In this document: one piece after another, positions 1 to 7,510 of the stretch
Layout of the letters: each line of letters starts with the position of its first letter
How positions within the stretch are numbered: the first letter of the stretch is position 1
Assembly: GCF_014203715.1 (NCBI RefSeq)
Contig: NZ_JACHJP010000007.1
Location: 248,001-312,000 of the forward strand
Direction of reading: 5' to 3'
DNA length: 64,000 nt
DNA from: Streptosporangium saharense
GTDB taxonomy: Bacteria > Actinomycetota > Actinomycetes > Streptosporangiales > Streptosporangiaceae
The notes under the pieces: model-generated
Told to the model about the DNA's origin: nothing
Databases searched by the model: none
The model's input: the letters and a program-made list of their open reading frames with translations, nothing else
Position numbers and translations under genes: made by a program

Positions 1-289
1 GGCCCGGCGCGAAACGGGTCACGATGTACGGCTGCGCGCCGGTCAGCTCGGCGTCGAGCACCTCGGCCACCTGCCCGCTGCGCACCCGCCGCATGGTCTC
101 GACCTCGCGGGTGAGCCGGTCGCGGGCCTTGAGGTCGGCCGCGACGTGCGGGTGCAGGACTTTGACCGCCACCTCGCGGCCGTCCTCGTCGAGCCCGAGG
201 TGGACGACACCCATGCCGCCCTCGCCGATCTGCCTGAGCAGCCGGTACGGCCCGAGCCGCTCCGGAGCCTGCGTCTCCCCCGTCGTCAT
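1..289 (-). CDS. Serine/threonine protein kinase, N-terminal part (runs off window)
   Basis: Only the first 96 codons are in the window. The reading frame contains the glycine-rich loop GEGGMGVVH, the ATP-binding lysine in VAVKVL and the helix-C glutamate region of a PknB-type kinase. It begins with ATG at 289-287, and that ATG overlaps the TGA of the upstream kinase (ATGA), so the two are translationally coupled. The N-terminal 90 residues closely resemble the neighbour (RLGPYRLL, REVETMRRVR, AEVLDA, PYIVTR), which suggests a tandem duplication. The kinase would phosphorylate Ser/Thr of unknown targets at the membrane or in the cytoplasm. The C-terminal sensor part cannot be seen. Confidence 0.9.
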   Translation of the reverse strand, partial: MTTGETQAPERLGPYRLLRQIGEGGMGVVHLGLDEDGREVAVKVLHPHVAADLKARDRLTREVETMRRVRSGQVAEVLDAELTGAQPYIVTRFAPG

Positions 290-2460
290 CGTGTCGCCCT
301 GTCCCGTAGATTGCGCAGTTCCCCCACCACCGTTCCGACGTCGAGGGGCGCCCAGTGCGCCCGCGACACCCCTCCCCTGAAGGTGCCGACCGCCAGCAGA
401 AGCGCCAACACGGCGACCGCTCCCAGCACGAAGGTCACGGCGACGGCCGCTCCGCGTGAAGGCAGCAGTGATGCCAGCGTACGTCGCATCTGCCGTCTGG
501 GGCCCTCCACTCCGGGACCGGCGCAGATCGTCCACAGCGCGACCGCGGCGCCCCAGCTGAGCGCGGCGGCCGGTGACAGGGTCCTGACCAGCACCGTGAG
601 CAGCAGCGTCACGGGGAGGCCGAGGACGAGACCGTACGGTACGAGCGCGAGGGTGATGCCCGCCGACTTGGCCAGGGCCGCCGGTTGGCCGAGCACCCGC
701 AGGACGTCGGCGGCCCCCTCCGACGCCTGCCTGCGGCCGTTGAGCGCGGGCTGGGCGATGTCGGCGGCGCGCAGCAGGACCACGGCCGGGATGACGACGA
801 CGGCGACCAGGACGGGTGCGATGACCGCGGCGGCCGTCACGGCCACCAGCAGCAGGGCGCCCGCGACGCCGTACACGGCGGAACTCCGCGGCGCGGGGCT
901 GGGAGCGGCGGGCCGCCACTCCTGGCGCTCCTCCGGGTAGGGCTGCATCCGCGTCGCCTGGTAGGGCTGCTGCGGAGTGGCGGCGGTCTGCGGGGTGTGG
1001 TGGCGCCCCGGCTGGGGTGCCCGCTCGAAGGAGGCCTGGCCCTGGGGGTGCTGCCGCTGCATCTGGTTGCGCAGCTGCTCAAGCTCGTGGGGCCTGACCC
1101 GCTGGGTCGGGATGTCGCCGTCACCGCCCGGGGAGAGGCCTCCCGGCTGCTCGTGGAAAGCCTGCTGCGGCGCTGACTGGGCCGTGGCCTGGCGCAGTTC
1201 CTCGGGGGTCACCCTGCGGGTCGGCCAGGGGTCGCCACCCTGCTGCTGCTCGCCGAGCAGCGAGACGTAGTCGGGTGGCGGAGGGGCCGGGTTCGGCGTC
1301 GGGTTCGGCGGCCACGGCTTGGACGTGCCGGGACGCGAGGCGACCGGGGTCGGCACGTCACCGGGGTCGGTGCGCTCTCCCGTACGGCGCTCGCCGGGGC
1401 GGGGCCCCAGGCCCGTGGGCACGTAGGGGCCGGTCGGCGGCCCGGGGTCGATGACGGGGCCGGGGCGCGGACCGAGACCGGTCGGCACGTAGGCGCCCGT
1501 CGCCTGGCCGGGGTCGGTGGCCCGGGGAACACCCGGGGTGGCGCCCAGGCCCGTCGGCACATAAGGGCCGGTCGGCTGCCCGAGATCGGTGGAGCGGCCC
1601 TCGAAGCCGGTGACCGTGGGCACGTCGTCGGGCGGGCTCGGCCGTCCCGGGGACGACGCCATCAGCCGTTCGATCTGGGCTGCCAGCTCCGCGGCCCTGG
1701 GACGCCTGGCGGGGTCGCGCTGGAGCGCGGCGCGCAGCACGGGCCGCAGCGCCTCGGGGACCGCGTCCACGTTCGCCCGGCCCGCGGTGATGTTGTAGAA
1801 GATCATCTCCAGCGTGCCCTTGCCGAAGGGCGGCTGGCCGGTGGCCGCGAAGACCATCGTGCCCGCCCAGGCGTGCACGTCCACCTCGGGTCCGGCCTCG
1901 TGCCCCTCGATGATCTCGGGGGCGAGGTAGCCGGGCGTGCCGATGAACATGCCGGTCTGGGTCAGCCGGGTCGCGTCCACGGCCTGCGCGATGCCGAAGT
2001 CGATGAGGACGGGCCTGCCGTCCAGGATGAGCACGTTCCCGGGCTTGAGGTCGCGGTGGATCACCCCGACGGAGTGCACGGACGCCAGCGCGGACGCGAC
2101 GCCGTAGGCGACCTTGAGCAGCGCGGGCAGGTCCATCGGACCTTCCTGCTTGACGTGGTCGTCCAGCGGCTGGCCGGGAACGTAGCGGGTCACGATGTAG
2201 GGGCGGTGCCCCGTCACGTCGGCGTCGAGGACCTCGGCGATGTGCTCGGTGCGCACCCGCCGCATGGTCTCGACCTCACGGGAGAGTCTGCGGCGCGCGA
2301 CGTCGTCACCGGCGACCTCCGAGCGCAGGACCTTCACCGCCACCTGCCGCCCCTGGGGATCGACGGCCAGGTGCACAACGCCCATGCCGCCCTCACCGAG
2401 CCGCCGGAGCAGTCGGTACGGGCCCAGTCGGTCGTCCTGATTCATGGCATGAAAAACCAT
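286..2460 (-). CDS. Serine/threonine protein kinase with C-terminal membrane segments
   Basis: A 724-residue PknB-like kinase. Visible motifs are the glycine loop GEGGMGVVH (residues 22-30), ATP lysine K43, HRDLKPGNV (135-143) and DFG (154-156), so it should be active. Residues about 270-500 are proline-rich and low-complexity, with three copies of a GPYVPTGLG-type repeat and two PTxRVxPxEL boxes. The last 200 residues hold about four hydrophobic membrane segments instead of the PASTA repeats of PknB proper, so any sensing is probably through the membrane region. The ATG at 2460 gives the same spacing to RLGPY as in the downstream kinase; Met6 (2445) is an alternative start. It is followed by a second kinase with a 4-bp overlap. 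Confidence 0.93.
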   Translation of the reverse strand: MVFHAMNQDDRLGPYRLLRRLGEGGMGVVHLAVDPQGRQVAVKVLRSEVAGDDVARRRLSREVETMRRVRTEHIAEVLDADVTGHRPYIVTRYVPGQPLDDHVKQEGPMDLPALLKVAYGVASALASVHSVGVIHRDLKPGNVLILDGRPVLIDFGIAQAVDATRLTQTGMFIGTPGYLAPEIIEGHEAGPEVDVHAWAGTMVFAATGQPPFGKGTLEMIFYNITAGRANVDAVPEALRPVLRAALQRDPARRPRAAELAAQIERLMASSPGRPSPPDDVPTVTGFEGRSTDLGQPTGPYVPTGLGATPGVPRATDPGQATGAYVPTGLGPRPGPVIDPGPPTGPYVPTGLGPRPGERRTGERTDPGDVPTPVASRPGTSKPWPPNPTPNPAPPPPDYVSLLGEQQQGGDPWPTRRVTPEELRQATAQSAPQQAFHEQPGGLSPGGDGDIPTQRVRPHELEQLRNQMQRQHPQGQASFERAPQPGRHHTPQTAATPQQPYQATRMQPYPEERQEWRPAAPSPAPRSSAVYGVAGALLLVAVTAAAVIAPVLVAVVVIPAVVLLRAADIAQPALNGRRQASEGAADVLRVLGQPAALAKSAGITLALVPYGLVLGLPVTLLLTVLVRTLSPAAALSWGAAVALWTICAGPGVEGPRRQMRRTLASLLPSRGAAVAVTFVLGAVAVLALLLAVGTFRGGVSRAHWAPLDVGTVVGELRNLRDRATR

Positions 2461-2576
2461 ACCGGCTTAAACCCCACCCATGAGATGAACCATCAGGCCA
2501 TATTCTCCGATGGGATAACGTGTGCCAGATCTCCACGGTTTCCCAAACCGGGGTAACACTCAATCTCTTTTCGGCG

Positions 2577-3095
2577 TCAGTTCGCCAGGTTGATCACCTG
2601 GGCGGTCTTCAGACCGGCCAGCAGGGAGCCGGGAACCGCCAGCTTCGACCGGCGCACACCGCTGCCGATCACCACCCCCGGATGGGCCGCGACGGCCTCG
2701 TCCACCAGCACCGGCCACTCCTCGGGCAGGCCGAGCGGAGTGATGCCGCCATACTCCATCCCGGTCAGCCCGACGGCGTCGTCCTGCGGGGCGAAGGAGA
2801 TCTTCCTGGCGTCCAGGTGCCGCCTGACCACGCCGTTGACGTCGGCCCTGGTGGTGGCGAGCACCATGCACGCGGCGTAGCGGACCTCCCCGCCCCGCTT
2901 GGCGGCCACGATCACACAGTTGGCCGACTCGTCCATGCCGACGCCGTACCGCTCGCAGAAGGCCGCCGTGTCGGCGAGGCCGGGGTCGATCTCGGCGACC
3001 TCGGCGCCGAGCCCGGCGACCACCCGCGCGACCGGCTCGGCGAGCAGGTCGAGCCGCTCCTCCGCGGGCACCCAGTCAAGCGTTCCGATCCCCAT
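2577..3095 (-). CDS. YbaK/EbsC-family (aminoacyl-tRNA deacylase-like) protein
   Basis: About 172 residues with the YbaK/ProX editing fold: the segments SANCVIVAAKRGGEVRYAACM, DVNGVVRRHLDARKISFAP, EYGGITPLGLP and GSGVRRSKLAVPGSLL match the family's substrate-pocket and GxxxSK-type region. Family members hydrolyse misacylated tRNA (for example Cys-tRNAPro), but free-standing actinobacterial members are mostly untested. The ATG at 3095 is preceded by a purine-rich GGGGACAGGGG; a TTG five codons upstream is possible. It is a single gene between the kinase promoter region and the oxidase operon, on the minus strand like both. Confidence 0.85.
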   Translation of the reverse strand: MGIGTLDWVPAEERLDLLAEPVARVVAGLGAEVAEIDPGLADTAAFCERYGVGMDESANCVIVAAKRGGEVRYAACMVLATTRADVNGVVRRHLDARKISFAPQDDAVGLTGMEYGGITPLGLPEEWPVLVDEAVAAHPGVVIGSGVRRSKLAVPGSLLAGLKTAQVINLAN

Positions 3096-3146
3096 GGCCC
3101 CTGTCCCCAATCACTCGCTGTTTCGTTCCTGAGACTGTACGGCCGG

Positions 3147-4718
3147 TCAGGCGGGGGCCCGTACGACCCGGGTGTGCAGGTCGGTCACCGTCCGCCTCGC
3201 CGACTCCATCGCCCCCGCCTGCCAGGCGACCAGGTGGGTGAGCCAGTCCCCGGCGAAGTAGACCCGTCCCGCCGGGCATCGCAGCAGGGTGAAGGCTCCC
3301 TCGTAGGAGGGCCAGCGGACCCAGCCGCCCTCGATGTGCGGCTGCCTGTGCCAGGCGATGGAGACGCTGGAGCGCAGGTCGGCGCGGTATCTCTCGCCGT
3401 GGATCTTCTTGCCCTGGGTGAGGGCGCGGGCGCGGCGTTCGGCGTGGGAGAGCCTGCCGTACAGCTCGGCGTTCTCCTCGGTGTTGTAGTAGCCGACGAC
3501 CAGGCCGCCCGCGGAGTGGTAGCCGTGCGAGGGGTACCAGATGTGGGTGATGTCGAGGTCCGTCTCGGTGACGCCGCCGTAGATGCGCTCGTCGATCTCC
3601 CACCAGCGCCTGCCGTACTCCAGGCCGATCTTGCCCGCCGCGACCGGGACCGGGGTGCGCAGTGCCGCGGTGACCTGGGCGCCCAGGTTGTGCGGGACGC
3701 GGGCCATCAGGTGCGGCGGCAGCGTCGTGACGCAGTAGTCGGCCCGGAGCGTGCCCCCGGTGTGGGTCACCTCGACGCCGTCGGGCAGGTTCTTCAGGCC
3801 GGTGACGCGGGCGCCCGTCCTGATCCGGTCCTGGCCGACCGCGCGGGTGAGCGCCTTCACGATCGCGTCCATGCCGCCGACCGGCTGGAACATGGGCGTC
3901 GCCTGGTCGTAGCCGAAGTCCATGGTGATCGCCCTGCCCATGCCCGCGGCGAAGACCTCGGCCAGCGAGCCGGGGGCGCCGAGCGGGACGCCGTCGTCGG
4001 TGCCGGGGTAGGCGGTGAAGCCCCTGCGGGTCGAGCCCCGGTAGGACAGGTCGGGGCCGAGGTCGCCGAAGCGGCGCAGGAACTCGCCGAGCCGTTCCCT
4101 GTCGTCCCTGGTCAGCCTGCGGTTGAGCGCGCCCGCGTGGCTGGCCTTCGCCAGCAGTTCGGCGACGTAGCCGTACATGTCGGCGCGGGCGGTCCTGGCC
4201 CTGACCGGGGCCTTCATGCCGTGGGTGTAGACGTAGGCGGAGGCGTTGTTGTTGACGAAGGTCTCGATGGGCACGCCGAGCTCGCGGCAGTAGTCCATGG
4301 CGACCATCCAGGGCGCGATACGGCCGGGGCCCGCGTTGAAGTAGGTCCCCTCCTGGAAGTCGGCAGTCTGGGCCGGGCCGCCGTTCTCGGGAAGCCGGTC
4401 CCCCCGGCGCAGGGTGAGGTTCCTGCCGCCCGCCCGGTCCGCGGCCTCCAGGACCGTGCAGTCGTAGCCCGCCTTGCCCAGTTCGTAGGCGCAGGTCAGC
4501 CCGGCGACCCCGGCGCCGAGGACGACGACCTTCGCCGCGCCTCTGCCGCTGAGGGAGAAGTCGGAGGCCCGGGGCGGCACGTAGTCCTCGGGCCGGGTCT
4601 CGTGGGCGCCGGGGGCCAGGCCGAGCGCGCCCATGGCCGCGTACATGGCGCCCGCCCCGCCCGCAGCCCCGACGCCGACCAGCAACGCCCTCCGGGTCAG
4701 CGTCCCCTGCTCGCTCAC
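3147..4718 (-). CDS. Flavin-containing amine/amino-acid oxidase, Tat-type leader
   Basis: A 523-residue FAD oxidase. The N-terminus has an RR-containing leader (TRRALLVGVGAAGGAG) that could be a Tat signal. The Rossmann motif VLGAGVAGLTCAYELGKAG and the following E-x-x-x-RxGGR are seen at about residues 60-95. The C-terminal FAD motif VYFAGDWLTHLVAWQAGAMESA fits the monoamine oxidase/L-amino-acid oxidase family. These enzymes oxidise a primary or secondary amine to imine with release of H2O2. The GTG start overlaps the stop codon of the PP-loop ATPase gene (GTGA), so the two are coupled; the substrate may therefore be a product of that enzyme (inference). The reading frame is open far upstream, but that part is a shadow of the upstream genes. 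Confidence 0.88.
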   Translation of the reverse strand: MSEQGTLTRRALLVGVGAAGGAGAMYAAMGALGLAPGAHETRPEDYVPPRASDFSLSGRGAAKVVVLGAGVAGLTCAYELGKAGYDCTVLEAADRAGGRNLTLRRGDRLPENGGPAQTADFQEGTYFNAGPGRIAPWMVAMDYCRELGVPIETFVNNNASAYVYTHGMKAPVRARTARADMYGYVAELLAKASHAGALNRRLTRDDRERLGEFLRRFGDLGPDLSYRGSTRRGFTAYPGTDDGVPLGAPGSLAEVFAAGMGRAITMDFGYDQATPMFQPVGGMDAIVKALTRAVGQDRIRTGARVTGLKNLPDGVEVTHTGGTLRADYCVTTLPPHLMARVPHNLGAQVTAALRTPVPVAAGKIGLEYGRRWWEIDERIYGGVTETDLDITHIWYPSHGYHSAGGLVVGYYNTEENAELYGRLSHAERRARALTQGKKIHGERYRADLRSSVSIAWHRQPHIEGGWVRWPSYEGAFTLLRCPAGRVYFAGDWLTHLVAWQAGAMESARRTVTDLHTRVVRAPA

Positions 4719-5950
4719 CGTGACCCCTGGGCCGTTCCCCAGCTCTCGACGCGGCGGGCCTCGTCCCTGCTCATGAAGCCGACCTCGGCCGCCATGAAGT
4801 CGTGGACCTGCTTGCGCCACGGCTCGGGGATCTCCTCGACGGCCGGGGGGTAGCAGCGGTCGAGCCAGGCCGTGGAGGCCTCGGTCGCGCCGAGGAACCC
4901 GGCCGCCCTGCCGAAGACCGTGCCCTCGACGCCGGGCACCCTGGCGCAGCCGTACTCGATCATCTCCTGCCCGCCATAGGGCGGGGGCTCCTGCCACTTG
5001 CGGGCGACGGGACGCTTGGGGCCGACCGCGGTGCGCAGCGGGCGGCGTTCGACGGCGGCCTGGATGAGCTCCTTGTAGAGGCACTTGCCGCAGGTCCCGC
5101 AGGGGCCGTCGACGCCCCGCAGGCACCAGCGGACCTGTTCGCGCAGCGAGGAGTTCAGGGCCAGGCGCATGGTCACGGCCTCGCTCACCCCGCCGACCGG
5201 GAGCACGATGTGCACCCCCGCCGCGGCGAACGCCCTGCCCCAGGCGCCGTGCGGCGCCCACATCGGGTTGTCCGGGGTGTATCTGAGCAGGTAGCGGTCC
5301 CCGCCGAGCCAGCGCGAGCCGAGCTCGTAGCCGAAGGCGAGGCCGCCGAGGTCGAGTTCGTCGGCCAGCAGCAGCGCCCCCGCGGCGACGGCGTGGTGCT
5401 CCGGGTAGCCGGGGCGGGGCTCGGCGAGGGTGAACTCCAGGTCGGAGCGGACCACGGTCAGCTCCCTGCCCGTCTTCTCCGCGAGGCGGGCCAGGACGTC
5501 GGCGCGGTAGTGGGTCCAGCGGTTGGGCACGCGCGGGTGGGAGACCCGCTGGAAGTGCACGAACGGCGCGTCGGGCAGCATCGCGGCCACCGCGACCGAG
5601 TCGGCCCCGCCGCTGTAGGAGACCGCCAGCCTGTCTCCCGAGCGCGGCGTCCCGCCGACCGGCCCCGCCTCGACACCCCAGCCCTCGGCGAGGGCCGCCG
5701 CCAGGCCCGGCGAGATCGGCCCGTCGAAGGTGACCGTACGGCGGGTCCACGGCGCGACGACAGTCCAGGCCGCCAGCGCCCGCAGGTCGGGGTGGACCTC
5801 GCGGGGGACGCGTGGCAGCTCGACCCGGCAGGAGTTCGTGGCCATCTTCAGCGGCTGGCCGTCTGCGCAGAAGCCGGTGATGGAGTCCTCGGCGTCGAGC
5901 CGGAAGTCCAGGCGCATGGCGTCGCCCTCGGTGGTCCAGGTCACCCTCAT
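4715..5950 (-). CDS. PP-loop ATPase (QueC/asparagine-synthetase-like fold), unknown product
   Basis: A 411-residue protein with the PP-loop SYSGGADSVAVAAML at about residues 110-124, the pyrophosphate-binding signature of ATP-pyrophosphatases that adenylate a carboxylate or amide. Further down, WCLRGVDGPCGTCGKCLYKEL supplies four cysteines in a QueC-like zinc-binding arrangement. The first 100 residues form a separate N-terminal domain. I think it belongs to a DUF6395-type family, but recall this without checking. The ATG overlaps the stop of the coiled-coil gene upstream, and its own stop overlaps the oxidase start. No queuosine or preQ0 genes are near, so a tailoring role in an unknown metabolite or glycopolymer pathway is an inference. 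Confidence 0.75.
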   Translation of the reverse strand: MRVTWTTEGDAMRLDFRLDAEDSITGFCADGQPLKMATNSCRVELPRVPREVHPDLRALAAWTVVAPWTRRTVTFDGPISPGLAAALAEGWGVEAGPVGGTPRSGDRLAVSYSGGADSVAVAAMLPDAPFVHFQRVSHPRVPNRWTHYRADVLARLAEKTGRELTVVRSDLEFTLAEPRPGYPEHHAVAAGALLLADELDLGGLAFGYELGSRWLGGDRYLLRYTPDNPMWAPHGAWGRAFAAAGVHIVLPVGGVSEAVTMRLALNSSLREQVRWCLRGVDGPCGTCGKCLYKELIQAAVERRPLRTAVGPKRPVARKWQEPPPYGGQEMIEYGCARVPGVEGTVFGRAAGFLGATEASTAWLDRCYPPAVEEIPEPWRKQVHDFMAAEVGFMSRDEARRVESWGTAQGSR

Positions 5951-6288
5951 GGGGCACCCGTCCCACGGCTGTCCACGGCCTGCCAGAGGAGGACCTCGTT
6001 CTGCAGGACCCGCTCCATGGCGGCCGCGGTCTCCTGGGACAGCCGGTGGGCGTCGTCCCAGCGGTTGACCCGTGCCTGCTCCGGGGTCGCCTTGGCCACC
6101 TGCGCCCTGAGCCTGTCCACCTCGGCGCGCAACGCGGTGACCTCACGGCCCAGCGTCTGGACCTCCCAGAGCGCGTCCTTGATGTCCTGCCGGTGGTCGG
6201 CTCTGGAGATGTAGCGGGCGTCGAACCAGCCGAGCACCGCGCGCCGCAGCCAGGCGGGCAGCAGCGCGCGCTTCCTTAAGCGCACCAT
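5947..6288 (-). CDS. Small coiled-coil protein of unknown function
   Basis: About 113 residues. After a basic, amphipathic start (RLRKRALLPAWLRRAVLGW), residues 35-75 have heptad-like spacing (IKDALWEVQTLGREVTALRA) typical of a coiled coil. No catalytic motif is visible. It could be a scaffold or partner for the PP-loop ATPase, whose start codon overlaps its stop (ATGA). The ATG at 6288 is chosen; a TTG at 6309 would add seven residues. It lies 52 bp after the glycosyltransferase stop in the same direction of transcription, but reads as first gene of the coupled trio. Confidence 0.6.
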   Translation of the reverse strand: MVRLRKRALLPAWLRRAVLGWFDARYISRADHRQDIKDALWEVQTLGREVTALRAEVDRLRAQVAKATPEQARVNRWDDAHRLSQETAAAMERVLQNEVLLWQAVDSRGTGAP

Positions 6289-6340
6289 AGCCAGGCACGA
6301 TACCGGCAAAATACGATCTACCAGGACGCTCTTCAGCGTT

Positions 6341-7408
6341 TCAGGTCACAGGCAACGCCAGATCTCTGGTTCCTCCGGCGGGCTCCCTCGGGGTCGCGAT
6401 GACCTGGCGGTAGATCCGCTCGTAGCCCGCGGTCATGACCTCCACGTCGAAGTTGCCCGCGACGTGGGCCCGACAGGCGTGCGGATCGAGCGCCCCGACC
6501 GCTTCGAGGGCCTCGGGAAGCTCCTCGACCGTCTCCCTGACGAGCCCGGTGACGCCGTCGGCGACCACCTCGGGCACCGCCCCCCGTTTCAGGGCGACGA
6601 CGGGGGTGCCGCAGGCCATGGACTCGATCATGACCATGCCGAACGGCTCCTCCCAGAGGATGGGGAAGAGCAGGCAGCGGGCCGCGGCGAGCAGCTCGCG
6701 CTTGCGGGCGGCGTCGGCCTGCCCGACGTACTCGGCGTCGGGACCGAGCCTGGGCTTGATCTCCCGCTCGAAGTAGTCGTGCTCGGCGGGCTCGGTGAGC
6801 TTGCCCGCCAGGACGATCCCGCGGCCCGCCTCCCTGGCCACGTCGATGGCGATGTGCGCCCCCTTGTCCGCGTTGAGCCTGCCCAGCCACAGCACCCAGT
6901 CCTCCTTGTGCTCCCTGAAGGGGAAGGAGGCCGTCTCGACGGCGTTGTGGACCACCCCGGCCCAGTTGAGGTCGGGCGCGAAGCGCCGCTGCGCCTCGGA
7001 GATCGCGACCATCGACACGGCCGGGCCGAGCACCCGGTAGTACTCGCCCAACTCGCCCTCGATCGCGCCGTGGCAGGTCACCAGCGTCGGCACCGCCCTG
7101 GCCGCCGCGCTCAGCGGCCCGGCGAGCGAGTGGTCGTGGACGATGTCGGCGTCGATGTCCAGGGCGAGCGCGTACGCCTTGGCCGCGTGCAGCACCTCGG
7201 GCATCGGCTCGCCGATCCGCTCGGAGGGCGCCGCGTCGTAGGTGCGCAGGAACCTGGCCGCCGTCCCGGCCCTGCCCGCCCCGATCAGGGTGACGTCGTG
7301 CCCCCTGCGGGACAGCCCGGAGACCAGCTCGGCGAGCATCGCCTCGATGCCCCCGTAGCCCAGGGGTGGGACGTCGTACCAGGGGGGTGCGATCATGACG
7401 ACGCGCAT
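6341..7408 (-). CDS. GT4-family glycosyltransferase
   Basis: About 355 residues with a GT-B fold. The N-terminal domain begins MRVVMIAPPWYDVPPLGYGG, with the glycine-rich acceptor loop; the C-terminal domain has VLWLGRLNADKGAHIAID and the donor-binding stretch PILWEEPFGMVMIESMACG, whose EPFG..xxExMxxG is the GT4 E-x7-E motif. It would transfer a sugar from an NDP-sugar to an unknown acceptor in the cytoplasm. The ATG at 7408 has GAAGG upstream. An ORF start 17 codons further upstream is less likely. It lies directly before the coiled-coil/PP-loop/oxidase trio on the same strand and may be co-transcribed with it. Confidence 0.88.
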   Translation of the reverse strand: MRVVMIAPPWYDVPPLGYGGIEAMLAELVSGLSRRGHDVTLIGAGRAGTAARFLRTYDAAPSERIGEPMPEVLHAAKAYALALDIDADIVHDHSLAGPLSAAARAVPTLVTCHGAIEGELGEYYRVLGPAVSMVAISEAQRRFAPDLNWAGVVHNAVETASFPFREHKEDWVLWLGRLNADKGAHIAIDVAREAGRGIVLAGKLTEPAEHDYFEREIKPRLGPDAEYVGQADAARKRELLAAARCLLFPILWEEPFGMVMIESMACGTPVVALKRGAVPEVVADGVTGLVRETVEELPEALEAVGALDPHACRAHVAGNFDVEVMTAGYERIYRQVIATPREPAGGTRDLALPVT

Positions 7409-7510
7409 CGCGTCACGCCTTCGGGAAACACCAGTCGCGGCGATCATTCTCAACCTCACCTACGGCCGTCCGGCCCGCCGAAATCCGAATTCCGAGTGGA
7501 GTGAAGAACC

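Noticed and set aside
2520-4853. A 777-codon plus-strand frame
   Set aside because: It is antisense to the YbaK-like and oxidase genes, which have clear domains. Composition is rich in G, V, D, R as in shadows.
4719-6146. N-terminal 475 codons of the long frame leading into the oxidase
   Set aside because: This part overlaps the PP-loop gene in another frame and has Arg/Pro-rich shadow composition. The oxidase starts at the GTG at 4718.
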